The notes beneath the pieces were generated by a model, which ran no database searches, was not told the origin of the DNA, and saw only the letters and a program-made list of their open reading frames with translations. Shown here piece by piece: positions 57,901 through 64,000 of a stretch of 64,000 bases of DNA. Source of the stretch: Atrina japonica (lineage: Eukaryota; Mollusca; Bivalvia; Pterioida; Pinnidae). The position numbers and the translations under genes were made by a program. The first letter of the stretch is position 1. Each line of letters opens with the position of its first letter. The DNA lies in contig BROG01000077.1 in NCBI GenBank assembly GCA_030159075.1, positions 1,661,489 through 1,725,488 of the forward strand, written 5' to 3'.

Positions 57901-60474
57901 TGATAGCTGTGAGGTTTACCATACATGTATTATGAGATGGCTAGTGATAGCTGTAAGGTTTACCATACATGTATTATGAGATGGCTAGTGATATCTGTAA
58001 GGTTTACCATACATGTATTATGAGATGGCTAGTGATAGCTGTAAGGTTTACCATACATGTATTATGAGATGGCTAGTGATAGCTGTAAGGTTTACCATAG
58101 ATGTATTATGAGATGGCTAGTGATAGCTGTAAGGTTTACCATACATGTATTATGAGATGGCTTGTGATAGCTGTAAGGTTTACCATACATGTATTATGAG
58201 ATGGCTAGTGATAGCTGTAAAGTTTACCATACATGTATTATGAGATGGCTAGTGATAGCTGTAAGGTTTACCATACATGTATTATGAGATGGCTAGTGAT
58301 AGCTGTAAGGTTTACCATAGATGTATTATGAGATGGCTAGTGATAGCTGTAAGGTTTACCATAGATGTATTATGAGATGGCTAGTGATAGCTGTAAGGTT
58401 TACCATACATGTATTATGAGATGGCTAGTAATAGCTGCAAGGTTTACCATACATGTATTATGAGATGGCTAGTGATAGCTGCAAGGTTTACCATACATGT
58501 ATTATGAGATGGCTAGTGATAGCTGCAAGGTTTACCATACATGTATTATGAGATGGCTAGTGATAGCTGTAAGGTTTGATATGTACATTCCACTAATACG
58601 TTTAGCGACAGTCCATTTAACTAGGCACACATGAGAATCCTTTTCATATGACAGGAATCTTGTGTCGCAAAAGTATACAAAATGTAGAATGAATAGGTGA
58701 AATGAAAATCCTGGCTTTATTCACATCCATTGTGTGTATACTTGACTTTAAATTACACAAAAACTCCGATGTCAGCTAGATTGTACTTGAAATTGCTTTC
58801 ACCTAGCATGAGCCATTTTATAATGACTTTGTCTGTGTACATATCAAAACAGACGAAATCGAACTATTGGAACAAGTGATTGTACTTACATTTCAAGAAA
58901 ATTTGTTCCTACATGAATTAATTACAGTACAAAATTAAAGTAAAGATCACTTGATGAAAACTCAAATATTACAAATACATTATTTTTTAGCCATTGGCAC
59001 TAGTGTAGAAGGCTTGTTAAGTTGTCCTAAGCAAAGTTCAATTTGATTTGCTTTATGACTTTGAATAGTGTTTTGTGCCACACTCAACAATTTTTCACTT
59101 ATATGGTCACCGGGTGGCCAGATTTATAATGGTTGAGTGGAGAACACGAATACAAAATATCCAGAAAGTGATGATCAGCCTTTCACAAGTAAACTGGCAA
59201 AACTTTCTGACAAAAACAGTCCAGGTTCAAGCACTCTTGTCCAACCTGCGCTGACAGGAAGTGAGAGACTTTTTGGTTTAAAGCACGATGCTCTAACCAC
59301 TCAGCCACAGAGTTCCGACAAATTTCAATGGGAATGCTTTCGATCTTGATAATAGGTCATAGTGATATTCTTTTCTTGACCAGCAGCATTTAGAATTCAA
59401 TGTCTTTCAACCAAGGATACATATACCTAATTATACATTAATTATAATTTGATTACAACTTTAACTTTGACGAAATAATGTCAGGAACATTGCAATGTGG
59501 TGATATGATATGAAACTATTTGATGTCATTTTTGCATTCACATACTGCTATCAACATTCTAAGAATTAGATCTTTTTGTGCACTTTAATATACAGAGTTG
59601 TAGGCAAGAAAACATAACTCAGACCTAATTTGGAGAATGCTATTTAAATACACCTGGAAATTTTCACTTCTGGGTATTTCGCCCATATTTGTCTCGTCTT
59701 AAATTCACCCCTAAATAGAAAAGTCTCATGGAGTGTATATACGTCAATGTTTCAATTATTTGGCTTGAAAATTTCACTTTCATTTTAAATTCATAAACTC
59801 ATTTAAGGACAAAAATTGCAAAAATTAGTCCATACACCCCTAGAGACACAATTAGAATGGCCTATGTCATTGATTTTGAGTAGATTCCATTATTTTCAGG
59901 GGTAGATTAGTTGTTAATGAGAGAGAAAATTTCCAGGTATATTGTAGGTTATCTGTACTTAAGAATTCCTTACCCATCTCCTCAAAACTTCAAGCTATAT
60001 TACTCAAGCCTAAGAATAATTTGCAACTTCAGCTAATCCCAAAATCCTTGCATATTAAGCTGATAACTAGATGTAATACTAAAGGGACATTGGCTAAATT
60101 TACACAGATATATTCCTATAATTTTTGTGAAATTAAGATCAGGTCCAGTCTGGTAGGCATATACAAATAGTAAGGTTGAATTAATCACTTGCAAGCAAAT
60201 AATTGCCAAACTGGGTTTCTCTAGCAATTTTCATAAAATAGGTATATAGGAATTTATGAATTTTTAAGCTTGTGTTTATCTCTTTGTTATCTTATATCGA
60301 TCTAAGAAGTAAAAAAAGAAAGAATTTTTAAAAGATAAAAAAACCACTGCTAATCCCCTTATTAATCAATTGTTTTTATCAACTCACTCGATCCACAAAA
60401 GCAGTCATCCACATCTCCTTCGGATTATTCAGAGGGGTTGTTTCATCAATATTATTTCCAACACTTGAGCTCAT
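33838..60474 (-). CDS. vWA / MIB-HERC2 / WWE domain protein, at least 17 coding exons (3' end not found)
   Basis: Exons (descending): 60474-60388, 57552-56753, 56234-56206, 55776-55708, 54828-54706, 53521-53399, 52228-52154, 51529-51399, 47913-47821, 46558-46469, 45577-45458, 42808-42610, 41701-41555, 39163-39078, 37651-37581, 36101-36040, 33988-33838. All junctions are GT-AG and stay in frame for 2456 nt (818 residues). Order of parts: helical region (about 30-75), Ser/Thr/acid-rich disordered region (about 76-325), vWA domain (about 338-535) with metal-site residues D347, S349, S351 (DTSES) and D455 (FSDGH), two MIB/HERC2 repeats (about 618-676 and 685-748), and a WWE domain (from about 772). 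MIB/HERC2 and WWE domains are typical of ubiquitin ligases and ADP-ribose or ubiquitin signalling, and vWA domains bind partners through a divalent metal. I see no RING or HECT segment, so ligase activity is not shown. The last donor leaves two bases of a codon, so at least one more exon is expected below 33838. Confidence 0.88.
34115..35985. repeat. 45-bp minisatellite
   Basis: About 41 copies of gtgagcagtatgtgacatat plus cactgttactagtgaacatctcaca, the distal half (35050-35990) more disordered. Lies in a vWA/MIB gene intron. The unit is 15 codons long with no stops in two - strand frames, giving spurious frames of 343 and 242 codons. Confidence 0.98.
36040..36101 (-). CDS. vWA/MIB gene, linker exon before WWE
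   Basis: 62 nt encoding ESAVGQTTSLPENSKGATAS, an unstructured polar linker. Only the frame set by the previous exon is open (the other two hit TAG). Acceptor tatcttttgtag, donor gtagat. Confidence 0.82.
36942..37105 (+). repeat. Pogo-like MITE remnant
   Basis: aaaacctcgctattaagacc at the left with ggtggtctcttaaaagaggg inside; right end eroded. Confidence 0.5.
37581..37651 (-). CDS. vWA/MIB gene, second MIB/HERC2 repeat (C half)
   Basis: 71-nt exon encoding VRWDNGKRGNYRFGLFGKFD then IEIC. V.WDNG....YR.G completes the repeat and restores the frame. Acceptor tatttctag, donor gtatga. Residues that are Tyr-Gly-Ala-Asp in the first repeat are Phe-Gly-Leu-Phe here. Confidence 0.9.
37975..39077. 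repeat. 30-32 bp minisatellite derived from a coding exon's splice donor
   Basis: Left part (37975-38330): diverged units like ataacaccaataatcataag. Right part (38333-39077): about 22 units of 32 bp, acttacatgtataatgccaa plus taatcataggtt. The last unit runs into the 3' end of the coding exon ending at 39078. Confidence 0.95.
39078..39163 (-). CDS. vWA/MIB gene, second MIB/HERC2 repeat (N half)
   Basis: 29 codons: GPDWEWGNQDGGVGATGIVF then KVEDSGVIH. The same GPDW.W..QDG signature as the first repeat. The donor CAT|gtaagt abuts, and is shared with, the 32-bp tandem array that fills the following intron. Confidence 0.93.
39283..39406. mobile_element. Near-perfect 124-bp palindrome
   Basis: Two arms of about 60 bp, centred near 39344, with few mismatches (for example gattgtttttcattttttga against its reverse complement at 39384-39403). 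It lies 120 bp upstream, on the - strand, of the coding exon at 39163. Confidence 0.9.
40560..40800. mobile_element. tRNA-derived SINE-like element, composite inverted copy
   Basis: Left half reads on the - strand (ctgaatggttagaac head), right half on the + strand (ggtacattgtaactgggttc and a tail aaaactggctgccaacatat). The two halves are inverted about 40690, so two copies meet here or one was rearranged. Confidence 0.55.
40960..41145 (-). mobile_element. SINE body (same family as 46962), - strand
   Basis: Reverse complement matches 47035-47215 closely: gatgagaccgaggtccc, gtcacagtaggtgt, cactgctcaatg, gcataggccaaaattttaag, gtgacgtctccat, gggacgttaaaca. No tRNA-like head. Confidence 0.85.
41555..41701 (-). 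CDS. vWA/MIB gene, first MIB/HERC2 repeat (C half) and linker
   Basis: Encodes GWLMVEWDNGNKGKYRYGAD then SKDVRVVEEP, closing the first repeat (V.WDNG....YR.G), followed by PPGMLAAVGIQARR, which opens the second. Acceptor aaatgcacag, donor gtaaat. Confidence 0.94.
41990..42240. repeat. Degenerate 21-bp minisatellite
   Basis: About a dozen units like gattttctaacacagactgc, in an intron of the vWA/MIB gene. Confidence 0.9.
42465..42525 (-). pseudogene. Decayed duplicate of the MIB/HERC2 exon end
   Basis: On the - strand reads QDGKLVGTVFSH, a TAG stop, NR and then a gtactc donor-like site, parallel to QDGNAVGTVIAHKNR and its gtacac donor in the exon at 42610-42808. Sequence shared with the exon includes tacctctgttct and ttgccatcctga. 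No flanking acceptor, and an in-frame stop. Confidence 0.75.
42610..42808 (-). CDS. vWA/MIB gene, first MIB/HERC2 repeat (N half)
   Basis: Encodes TDIIHMIKQEWETEQVRHSA, a Ser-rich linker, then IGTRVRRGPDWKWNNQDG and VGTVIAHKNR (residues 581-646). 'G.RV.RGPDW.W..QDG....GTV' is the signature of the MIB/HERC2 domain of Mind bomb and HERC2 ligases. Acceptor ctattttcag, donor gtacac. A decayed duplicate of its end lies 85-145 bp downstream. Confidence 0.94.
44375..44665 (+). repeat. Dispersed repeat (family R1)
   Basis: aataacaaataagggctata ... gtgaaaataaggtcaggtcc ... tgtatatcaatttaagtagt, then an A-rich tail and cagctgatgcc. Uninterrupted reference copy for the family. Confidence 0.85.
44705..45412. 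mobile_element. GATATC-palindrome element with 24-bp terminal inverted repeats
   Basis: Ends 44705-44728 (actttatggggcgctgtttt...) and 45389-45412 are inverted copies with 3 mismatches in 24. The interior is almost wholly some twenty copies of gtgatatcac or close variants, spaced about 24-35 bp with AT-rich spacers. No coding potential. Sits in a vWA/MIB gene intron, 46 bp from the exon at 45458. Confidence 0.88.
45458..45577 (-). CDS. vWA/MIB gene, post-vWA exon
   Basis: 40 codons, phase 0 to phase 0: TIAAHLIHDGILADGIPNNE then MMVKKIKEFPSASSLENSEF. No known domain recognised; probably a helical linker. Acceptor tttttgacag, donor gtaagt. A palindromic mobile element begins 46 bp past the donor. 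Confidence 0.88.
45743..45919 (+). mobile_element. Pogo-like MITE (family M1)
   Basis: cagtggatgctgtcttaaaa ... caagactgattggactg, with internal ggtggtctctcaaaaaagg and aatgtggtcttaaaagacag. Left flank TA. Confidence 0.8.
46200..46361 (+). mobile_element. Pogo-like MITE (family M1)
   Basis: cagtggaacctgtcttgaga ... ggagagattccacta, TA flanks. Internal tgaaatgtggtctctcaaga is complementary to the left arm, so much of it can fold back. Confidence 0.82.
46469..46558 (-). CDS. vWA/MIB gene, vWA C-terminal helix exon
   Basis: Encodes TLLQQLCNTSGGNIHGRD and SMKKLSNNFLLN (residues 511-540). The 'L..LC..SGGNIH' pattern is the usual close of a vWA domain. Acceptor ctccattttag, donor gtgagt. Confidence 0.9.
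46962..47231 (+). mobile_element. tRNA-derived SINE, full-length copy
   Basis: Head ccggtctggctcagtcagta (box A-like) and gtgagttagattcc (degenerate box B), then a conserved body with tttcggatgagacag, aaggtcccgtgtcacagtag and gacgtctccatctgag, ending in an aacaaacaaac tail. Layout fits the Meta/Deu-type SINEs described in bivalves; family name not confirmed. Confidence 0.85.
47821..47913 (-). CDS. vWA/MIB gene, vWA C-terminal exon
   Basis: 31 codons, phase 0 at both ends, encoding IWQKLMEFGERFRTHAEP and RKLICVPVADADM. KLICVPVADADM is the fifth vWA strand. Acceptor ttttttgttatag, donor gttggt. Confidence 0.88.
48085..48332 (+). mobile_element. Pogo-like MITE with internal 33-bp tandem amplification
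   Basis: Family phrases ccacagaaatgtggtcctac and acaggtggtctctcaaaaaa, then four copies of gacaggtggttttctatgac plus agtgatttcacaa at 48195-48320. Creates spurious frames on both strands. Confidence 0.75.
49250..49375 (+). repeat. Dispersed repeat, related to 54455-54560
   Basis: Shared blocks in order: acaatggac..., agtccaa, tctttta/gg.gtgaatgg, gcattagctgtgttt / gcattggtttt. Confidence 0.5.
49652..51327. mobile_element. 1.7-kb hairpin-ended element nested in family R1
   Basis: Left end aacaag plus hairpin aggctct-ca-agagcct, then gtatcgctcacctgg; right end gtcaggtgagctaaaa. cacctg/caggtg near the two ends are inverted. Internally contains 3-4 copies of a ctttgtaaaggacctt ... gtttcagaggagaa module and two of agcaacagcggccatgttgt. 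No protein frame. Could be a Helentron-type non-autonomous element; unproven. Confidence 0.75.
51242..51282. repeat. GACG-rich short tandem repeat
   Basis: acggacggacggacgacgga-type runs near the right end of the hairpin-ended element. Confidence 0.85.
51399..51529 (-). CDS. vWA/MIB gene, vWA domain exon
   Basis: Encodes GGVVTYRERKIQPRIILFSD and on to AIIKQGLKQKE (residues 436-479). IILFSDGHVTD is the fourth vWA strand, with D455 completing the metal site. Acceptor tatcatatag, donor gttact, a weaker site. Confidence 0.9.
52154..52228 (-). CDS. vWA/MIB gene, vWA domain exon
   Basis: Encodes DILETGGPSPMMTGLVLCLS and AIYNR (residues 411-435). The GGPSPM...GL loop is where vWA domains place their third metal-site residue; T415 or S419 would serve. 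Acceptor tttcattacag, donor gtaaat. Confidence 0.92.
52411..52589 (+). mobile_element. Pogo-like MITE (family M2)
   Basis: cagtgatacttgtatataat ... ctttatagcaggttttacca, with internal gtggtctttagacagaggtt. Near TA flanks. Confidence 0.7.
52783..52933. repeat. 25-bp minisatellite
   Basis: Six copies of atttctcactaagctgtgtc plus ctgcg/ctgtg. Confidence 0.97.
53399..53521 (-). CDS. vWA/MIB gene, vWA domain exon
   Basis: Encodes GIENVAVDHELDENIALVTF, then GKETKVQQNLTNDY and IRESVG (residues 370-410). ENIALVTFG is the second core strand of the vWA sheet. Acceptor gttttcaacag; the donor gtaatg is taken because the next exon fits in frame and the readthrough frame loses vWA similarity. Confidence 0.9.
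54078..54249 (+). mobile_element. Pogo-like MITE (family M1), well preserved
   Basis: cagtggagcctgtcttgaga ... ttcaagacaggttctactg, TA exactly on both sides. Confidence 0.85.
54375..54440 (+). repeat. SINE body fragment
   Basis: ctttcagatgaaatcttaaa and ctgaggtcctgtttcac match the body start of the SINE at 46962; remainder lost. Confidence 0.55.
54706..54828 (-). CDS. vWA/MIB gene, vWA domain exon with MIDAS motif
   Basis: Encodes SQGADTILCIDTSESMTG and then IKEVKKLVHKFLD (residues 329-369). The DTSES run (D347, S349, S351) is the DxSxS metal-ion-dependent adhesion site, following the hydrophobic first strand as in all vWA folds. Acceptor tattttacag, donor gtaagt. Confidence 0.93.
54878..55312. 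repeat. Related hairpin-ended dispersed repeat
   Basis: Opens with ggcc-ttcg-ggcc then aggtgagctaa and closes with aaaagctcacttga ... caggagagctaaaaa, like the 49652 element. Internal ccattagtacttgcttcca module. Overlapping - strand frame has no family resemblance. Confidence 0.55.
55708..55776 (-). CDS. vWA/MIB gene, acidic linker exon
   Basis: 69 nt encoding DAPDVQILEESELEDLTL and KEANR (residues 306-328), an acidic linker before the vWA domain. Acceptor ttatctcttttag, donor gtaaac. Confidence 0.85.
56206..56234 (-). CDS. vWA/MIB gene, micro-exon
   Basis: 29-nt exon encoding TEETVDDRI between a ttttccaacag acceptor and a gtaaga donor. It is needed to move from two leftover bases to one, which supports it despite its size. 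Confidence 0.8.
56753..57552 (-). CDS. vWA/MIB gene, large exon: helical and disordered region
   Basis: 800 nt, open throughout. Begins VEHLQRSLGKLDEITTTLD with heptad-like hydrophobics (residues 30-75), then a low-complexity Ser/Thr/Asp/Glu-rich stretch containing phosphosite-like runs such as SSFSRSESSLDSVYVSVSS. Acceptor atttcttttag, donor gtaaat. Nothing recognisable as an enzyme; likely a multimerising and regulatory region. Confidence 0.9.
57741..58580. repeat. 44-bp minisatellite
   Basis: About 19 highly similar copies of ggtttaccatacatgtatta plus tgagatggctagtgatagctgtaa, in the first coding intron of the vWA/MIB gene. Copies differ mostly at single sites (acatgt/agatgt, tgtaa/tgcaa), suggesting recent expansion. 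Confidence 0.98.
59050..59330 (-). mobile_element. tRNA-derived SINE-like element, - strand copy
   Basis: On the - strand: tggctgagtggttagagcat, cgtgctttaaacc, and gtgcttgaacctgg box-like segments, then a body ending with a tail toward 59050 (ttgttgagtgtggcacaaaac). Same family as 4380 and 18120. The + strand frame at 59137-59349 is an accident of it. Confidence 0.7.
60080..60350 (+). repeat. Dispersed repeat (family R1)
   Basis: gtgaaattaagatcaggtcc, aataattgccaaactgggtt, tctagcaattttcataaaat, ending in an A-rich tail and ccactgctaatcccc. Lies just past the first coding exon of the vWA/MIB gene. Confidence 0.8.
60388..60474 (-). CDS. vWA/MIB gene, first coding exon
   Basis: ATG at 60474-60472, encoding MSSSVGNNIDETTPLNNPKE and on to FVDR (29 residues). 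The acceptor tttcatttcag ends at 60480, so a non-coding exon lies further upstream. The donor gtgagt begins at 60387. The start is chosen as the first ATG after the acceptor. Confidence 0.78.
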
Positions 60475-60799
60475 TTGTTCTGAAATGAAACATACATTTT
60501 TTTTATAAAAATAATACTTTTAATGTTTGTAAATTGATTTTCAGATTTAAAATTGAAAGCCAGGTTTTTCTTGTAGTGGATTACCTCCCCTTGAAGAAAA
60601 TGTAATACTTCAAAATTTACTGTCACTTATGTCAGCTATTTACTGAAGTTTTTCCCATTTACAAAAGGTTGTTATATGTTTTTTTTTAATTAAGTATTTT
60701 GATATAAACAGTAATATGATAAAGATTTTTTAAAACTTTATTTTAATTTCTTGTTTTGAAAAAATAATACTGATACATACATATTGATTATATAAACAG

Positions 60800-61035
60800 G
60801 CAAATCCTGCTTCAGGGACCACCTGCATATAAAAACCACCAATAGTACCATTTGTGTACAAATCAACCTCTATATAAAGACCACCTCCCACCTCTCGATG
60901 AGGGTCTTTATATACAGGTTTCACTACAGTACAAAATGAAACCTGTATATAGGGGCCACCCAAGGGACCAGAAAATATTGGCCTTTATGTGCAGGTGACC
61001 TTTGTACACAGGTTTAATTTAGCTGAAGTATGCAG
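60800..61035 (+). mobile_element. Pogo-like MITEs (family M2), two overlapping copies
   Basis: First copy with accacctgcatataaaaacc ... tatacaggtttcactacag; a second begins aaaatgaaacctgtatatag and reads ggggccacccaagggaccag as at 20124. Confidence 0.7.
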
Positions 61036-61082
61036 TCATGGTATGAGAGAGAAGGAGAGAGAGAAGTATGCAGTCATGGTAT

Positions 61083-61196
<114 letters not shown>

Positions 61197-64000
61197 TTAC
61201 CTGGTTTAAAATGAGTTCTCAGACTTAAATTAGCATACGCCATACCTGCTTTCTATACCTGCTTTATACACATCAATCAACTGCAATGAAAAATTATAAA
61301 AAGTTGATAATTATTTTATCATCATATACAACATATGTTATACATGTATATAGGTATTTTGGTCAATTAAAATGTTATTTTTATAAAATCATGTAAGTAA
61401 GCCTACTTTTACAGATAAAAGTTAAGATCCCAAAGTCTGTTTTATCTACTGACTATAGGCAATCTGCTTGGTTTACAACTGTTTTACAATAGCCAGAGAT
61501 ATATTTTATTTCTCATTATTTCTAGACACAGTGTTTTGTGCTGTTACAAAAAAAAATGTCTGATTTCTACAAGGATTATACGGATGAAGTGTCCCTGACC
61601 CATAAAGGATCAATAGTGATTTTGGTGGTAAAAAGGTCAAATGTCAAGGTCACAAATAATTAACCATTGTGCTACCCAGAAAACAAAGGGTCTTAGAATT
61701 AAAATGTTATAGAGTGATCGTATTACATGTATATCTTAACCCTTTCAACCCCATAGACCATAATAGACTGGTCTAATACAATAGAATAGAGCATACCATT
61801 AAGTTACATGGTGGTGAAAGGGTTAAAAGGATTTTTACTGTCAAGTCATTACATCATCACAATGCATCTTCATCTTTTATTAATACATAAATCACATATA
61901 TTTATATAGTATTTCACCTCACACAGGTATATGGGTATTGTTAAGCAATCTATAATTAATCAAATTTAAATTATTCATTACTTTCGTTCCCTTACGTTTT
62001 TTTTACCTGTATGGTTACTTTGACTAATGTGACTTTGTGTCAGGTGACTGATCATGCACTCCTTATTTTCCGACTTTTCTCAGTACCCTTTGTTAGACTT
62101 TGGAACTGAGAAGACATATTTCTCGTAGTAAGTAAAATCTTACATTCTATAAACTTAAAATAATAATTTTATAATTACCTTTCAATATTTACCTTCAACA
62201 ACAGTGAAAGAATATCAAGTTAAATGAAATGACTTAAGTGAACTCGTGATTGTGAATATTTCAATTTTTTATTTAAAAATAACCTTTGTTCTGTATCTTT
62301 TTCTTTACAAAAAAGAGTGTTAAAACATGTATGTAACAAATTTTTTTTATACATATTATACATTTATTATTATCGAAAGAGTTTATCAAACACATGAATA
62401 AACCTTAGTTATCAGCACCAAAGTTTCAAGAAGAATGCTCTATTCCATAAATAGTAACATGTATAAATTACTTGTCAAATTTCATGAATTATGTTAATTG
62501 ATATAAAGTAAAGATAATTACTGATTTCAGTATTTTCATATTATTGAAAAGCATTGGCCGAAGAAAACTAAAGGGAAGTAATAATGTTTTTACCTGAGAG
62601 TATGTAACAATTCTATAAGAGTTATCTTTCTTACCTTGTAAATGGTATCAGTACTGTATGTAATGTAAATAATGCTTTTGTATTCATACATTTTATTTTA
62701 GCTTAAAATTGTACATGCATTATTGTTCTACAATCAGTTCTTAATCAAGAATAATAGAAGCCAGCAGTTTGGTGTCTGTCCTGCATATAACAGCATCTGA
62801 TACTGTGACAAAAATGCAAAAAGAATCTTGTGAGAGCAACTTAAAGAGACATTGGCTGTTTTTTTTTTTTTAATTTTTTTCTCCTTTTTCACTACTTATA
62901 TTGATACACAATAACTTAAATCCCTATATTCTCAGAGTTTTTGAAATTCACCTGTCTTACCGGCTGATCTTTAGATCTCCACAAAATCAGGGCCATAAAT
63001 AGGGCCCATAAACATATGAGGCAGGGGTTTATGGCCGCCAATTGAGCCCCCCAGTAATTTAAATCAATAAATAAATAAAGTAAAAAGAAATTTCATTTTT
63101 AAAAATTGGCAAAAAATTAGATGAGGCAGTTGCCTTTTCTGCCTTATAGGTAGTTGTGGCCCTGAAACTATATAGGAATATAAGATTACAGCACATCAAG
63201 CAGGCCTACAAGTAGTAAAAGCAGACAAAATTAAATATTTTTTTTTTTGTAAACACAACTTAAGGTTTATAGAGATGAAAATGGAAACATAAAACCTCAA
63301 ATACACAGGTACATATATACATGCATATATTTAAAAATAAAACATAAAGGTGTTATGAGAAAGAAGAATTTTCTACACAGTAAAATGATGTATATGATTT
63401 GAAATAGCAATGATATATATGTGATACACGACAAACGATACGCTAAGCCCCTATTTTTAACACCTATGTCTATCTTTGCAAAAAAGCCCCCCCGGTTCCG
63501 ACGCCTATGCTATTACCAAAATTTCCATGCCTTGCTACGCTCGGCCAAAACAATTACATTATATATACTCCTCCTTTCCTGTTGCCAATCATTTCAGTGA
63601 ATACATTTTCATTTTCTTTTCCTCAGTTTGTAAGAATATGAAAATTTATTTGCAACAAATTTTGCATTATACCAAAATGTATGTTATAGCTTACCAATTA
63701 TTTACACATTACATGTATGAAGGCGGCCAGGGACGCCCCCTCCCCATACTTTCTCAGTTCTCACATACCAATTTTTTTAATACATTATCAACACGTCTGG
63801 AATCTAGAAAAAAAGGGTACCCAGAACTTTTAAAAATCAACAATTTTCTGCACTCCCTCATCATGCTCTGCATGCATTTGTGTTTGCTGATACGCAATTT
63901 ATATTTGATAAAAACGAGTCACAATGTGATAATTTAATAATTTAACATTTCTGGGAAGCATAGCCTAGACCACGAAAAATGGCGATTTTTGTATCTGGAA

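Overview
This is eukaryotic nuclear DNA, AT-rich, with long introns, GT-AG splice sites and dense interspersed and tandem repeats. A FRMD8 orthologue, a von Willebrand A / MIB-HERC2 / WWE protein, and tRNA-derived and hairpin-ended repeats of a kind common in clam-like genomes together suggest a bivalve mollusc. The group assignment is an inference; no bacterial, organellar or rRNA signal was seen.

Two split genes lie tail to tail. Gene 1 (+ strand, coding 3408-22304) has 11 coding exons joining in frame into a 435-residue FERM protein that I identify as FRMD8, the adaptor that stabilises the iRhom/ADAM17 sheddase complex. Gene 2 (- strand, from the ATG at 60474 down to at least 33838) has 17 recovered coding exons, giving at least 818 residues: a short coiled-coil-like segment, a long Ser/Thr-rich disordered region, a vWA domain with an intact metal site, two MIB/HERC2 repeats and a WWE domain whose last strand lies in a 3' exon I could not find. 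The two genes do not obviously share a pathway.

Layout: 1-3383 upstream repeats; 3384-22304 FRMD8, with large minisatellites in its introns (50 bp at 5121-5865, 40 bp at 6641-10242, chained 21-27 bp units at 15220-17850); 22305-33837 the region between the two coding ends, with a 36-bp array interrupted by a strange G/T-rich block (27070-28012) and a pogo-like element carrying a nested insertion (31691-33124); 33838-60474 gene 2, with further arrays (45 bp, 32 bp, 21 bp, 25 bp, 44 bp), a GATATC-palindrome element with inverted ends (44705-45412) and nested repeats; 60480-64000 repeats upstream of gene 2. By rough addition about a fifth of the window is tandem array.

The most unusual signals are: the 32-bp minisatellite whose unit copies the end of a coding exon together with its splice donor (38330-39080); the GATATC element; a decayed duplicate of a MIB/HERC2 exon (42465-42525); the nested transposons; and the G/T-rich block, which looks like an assembly fault.
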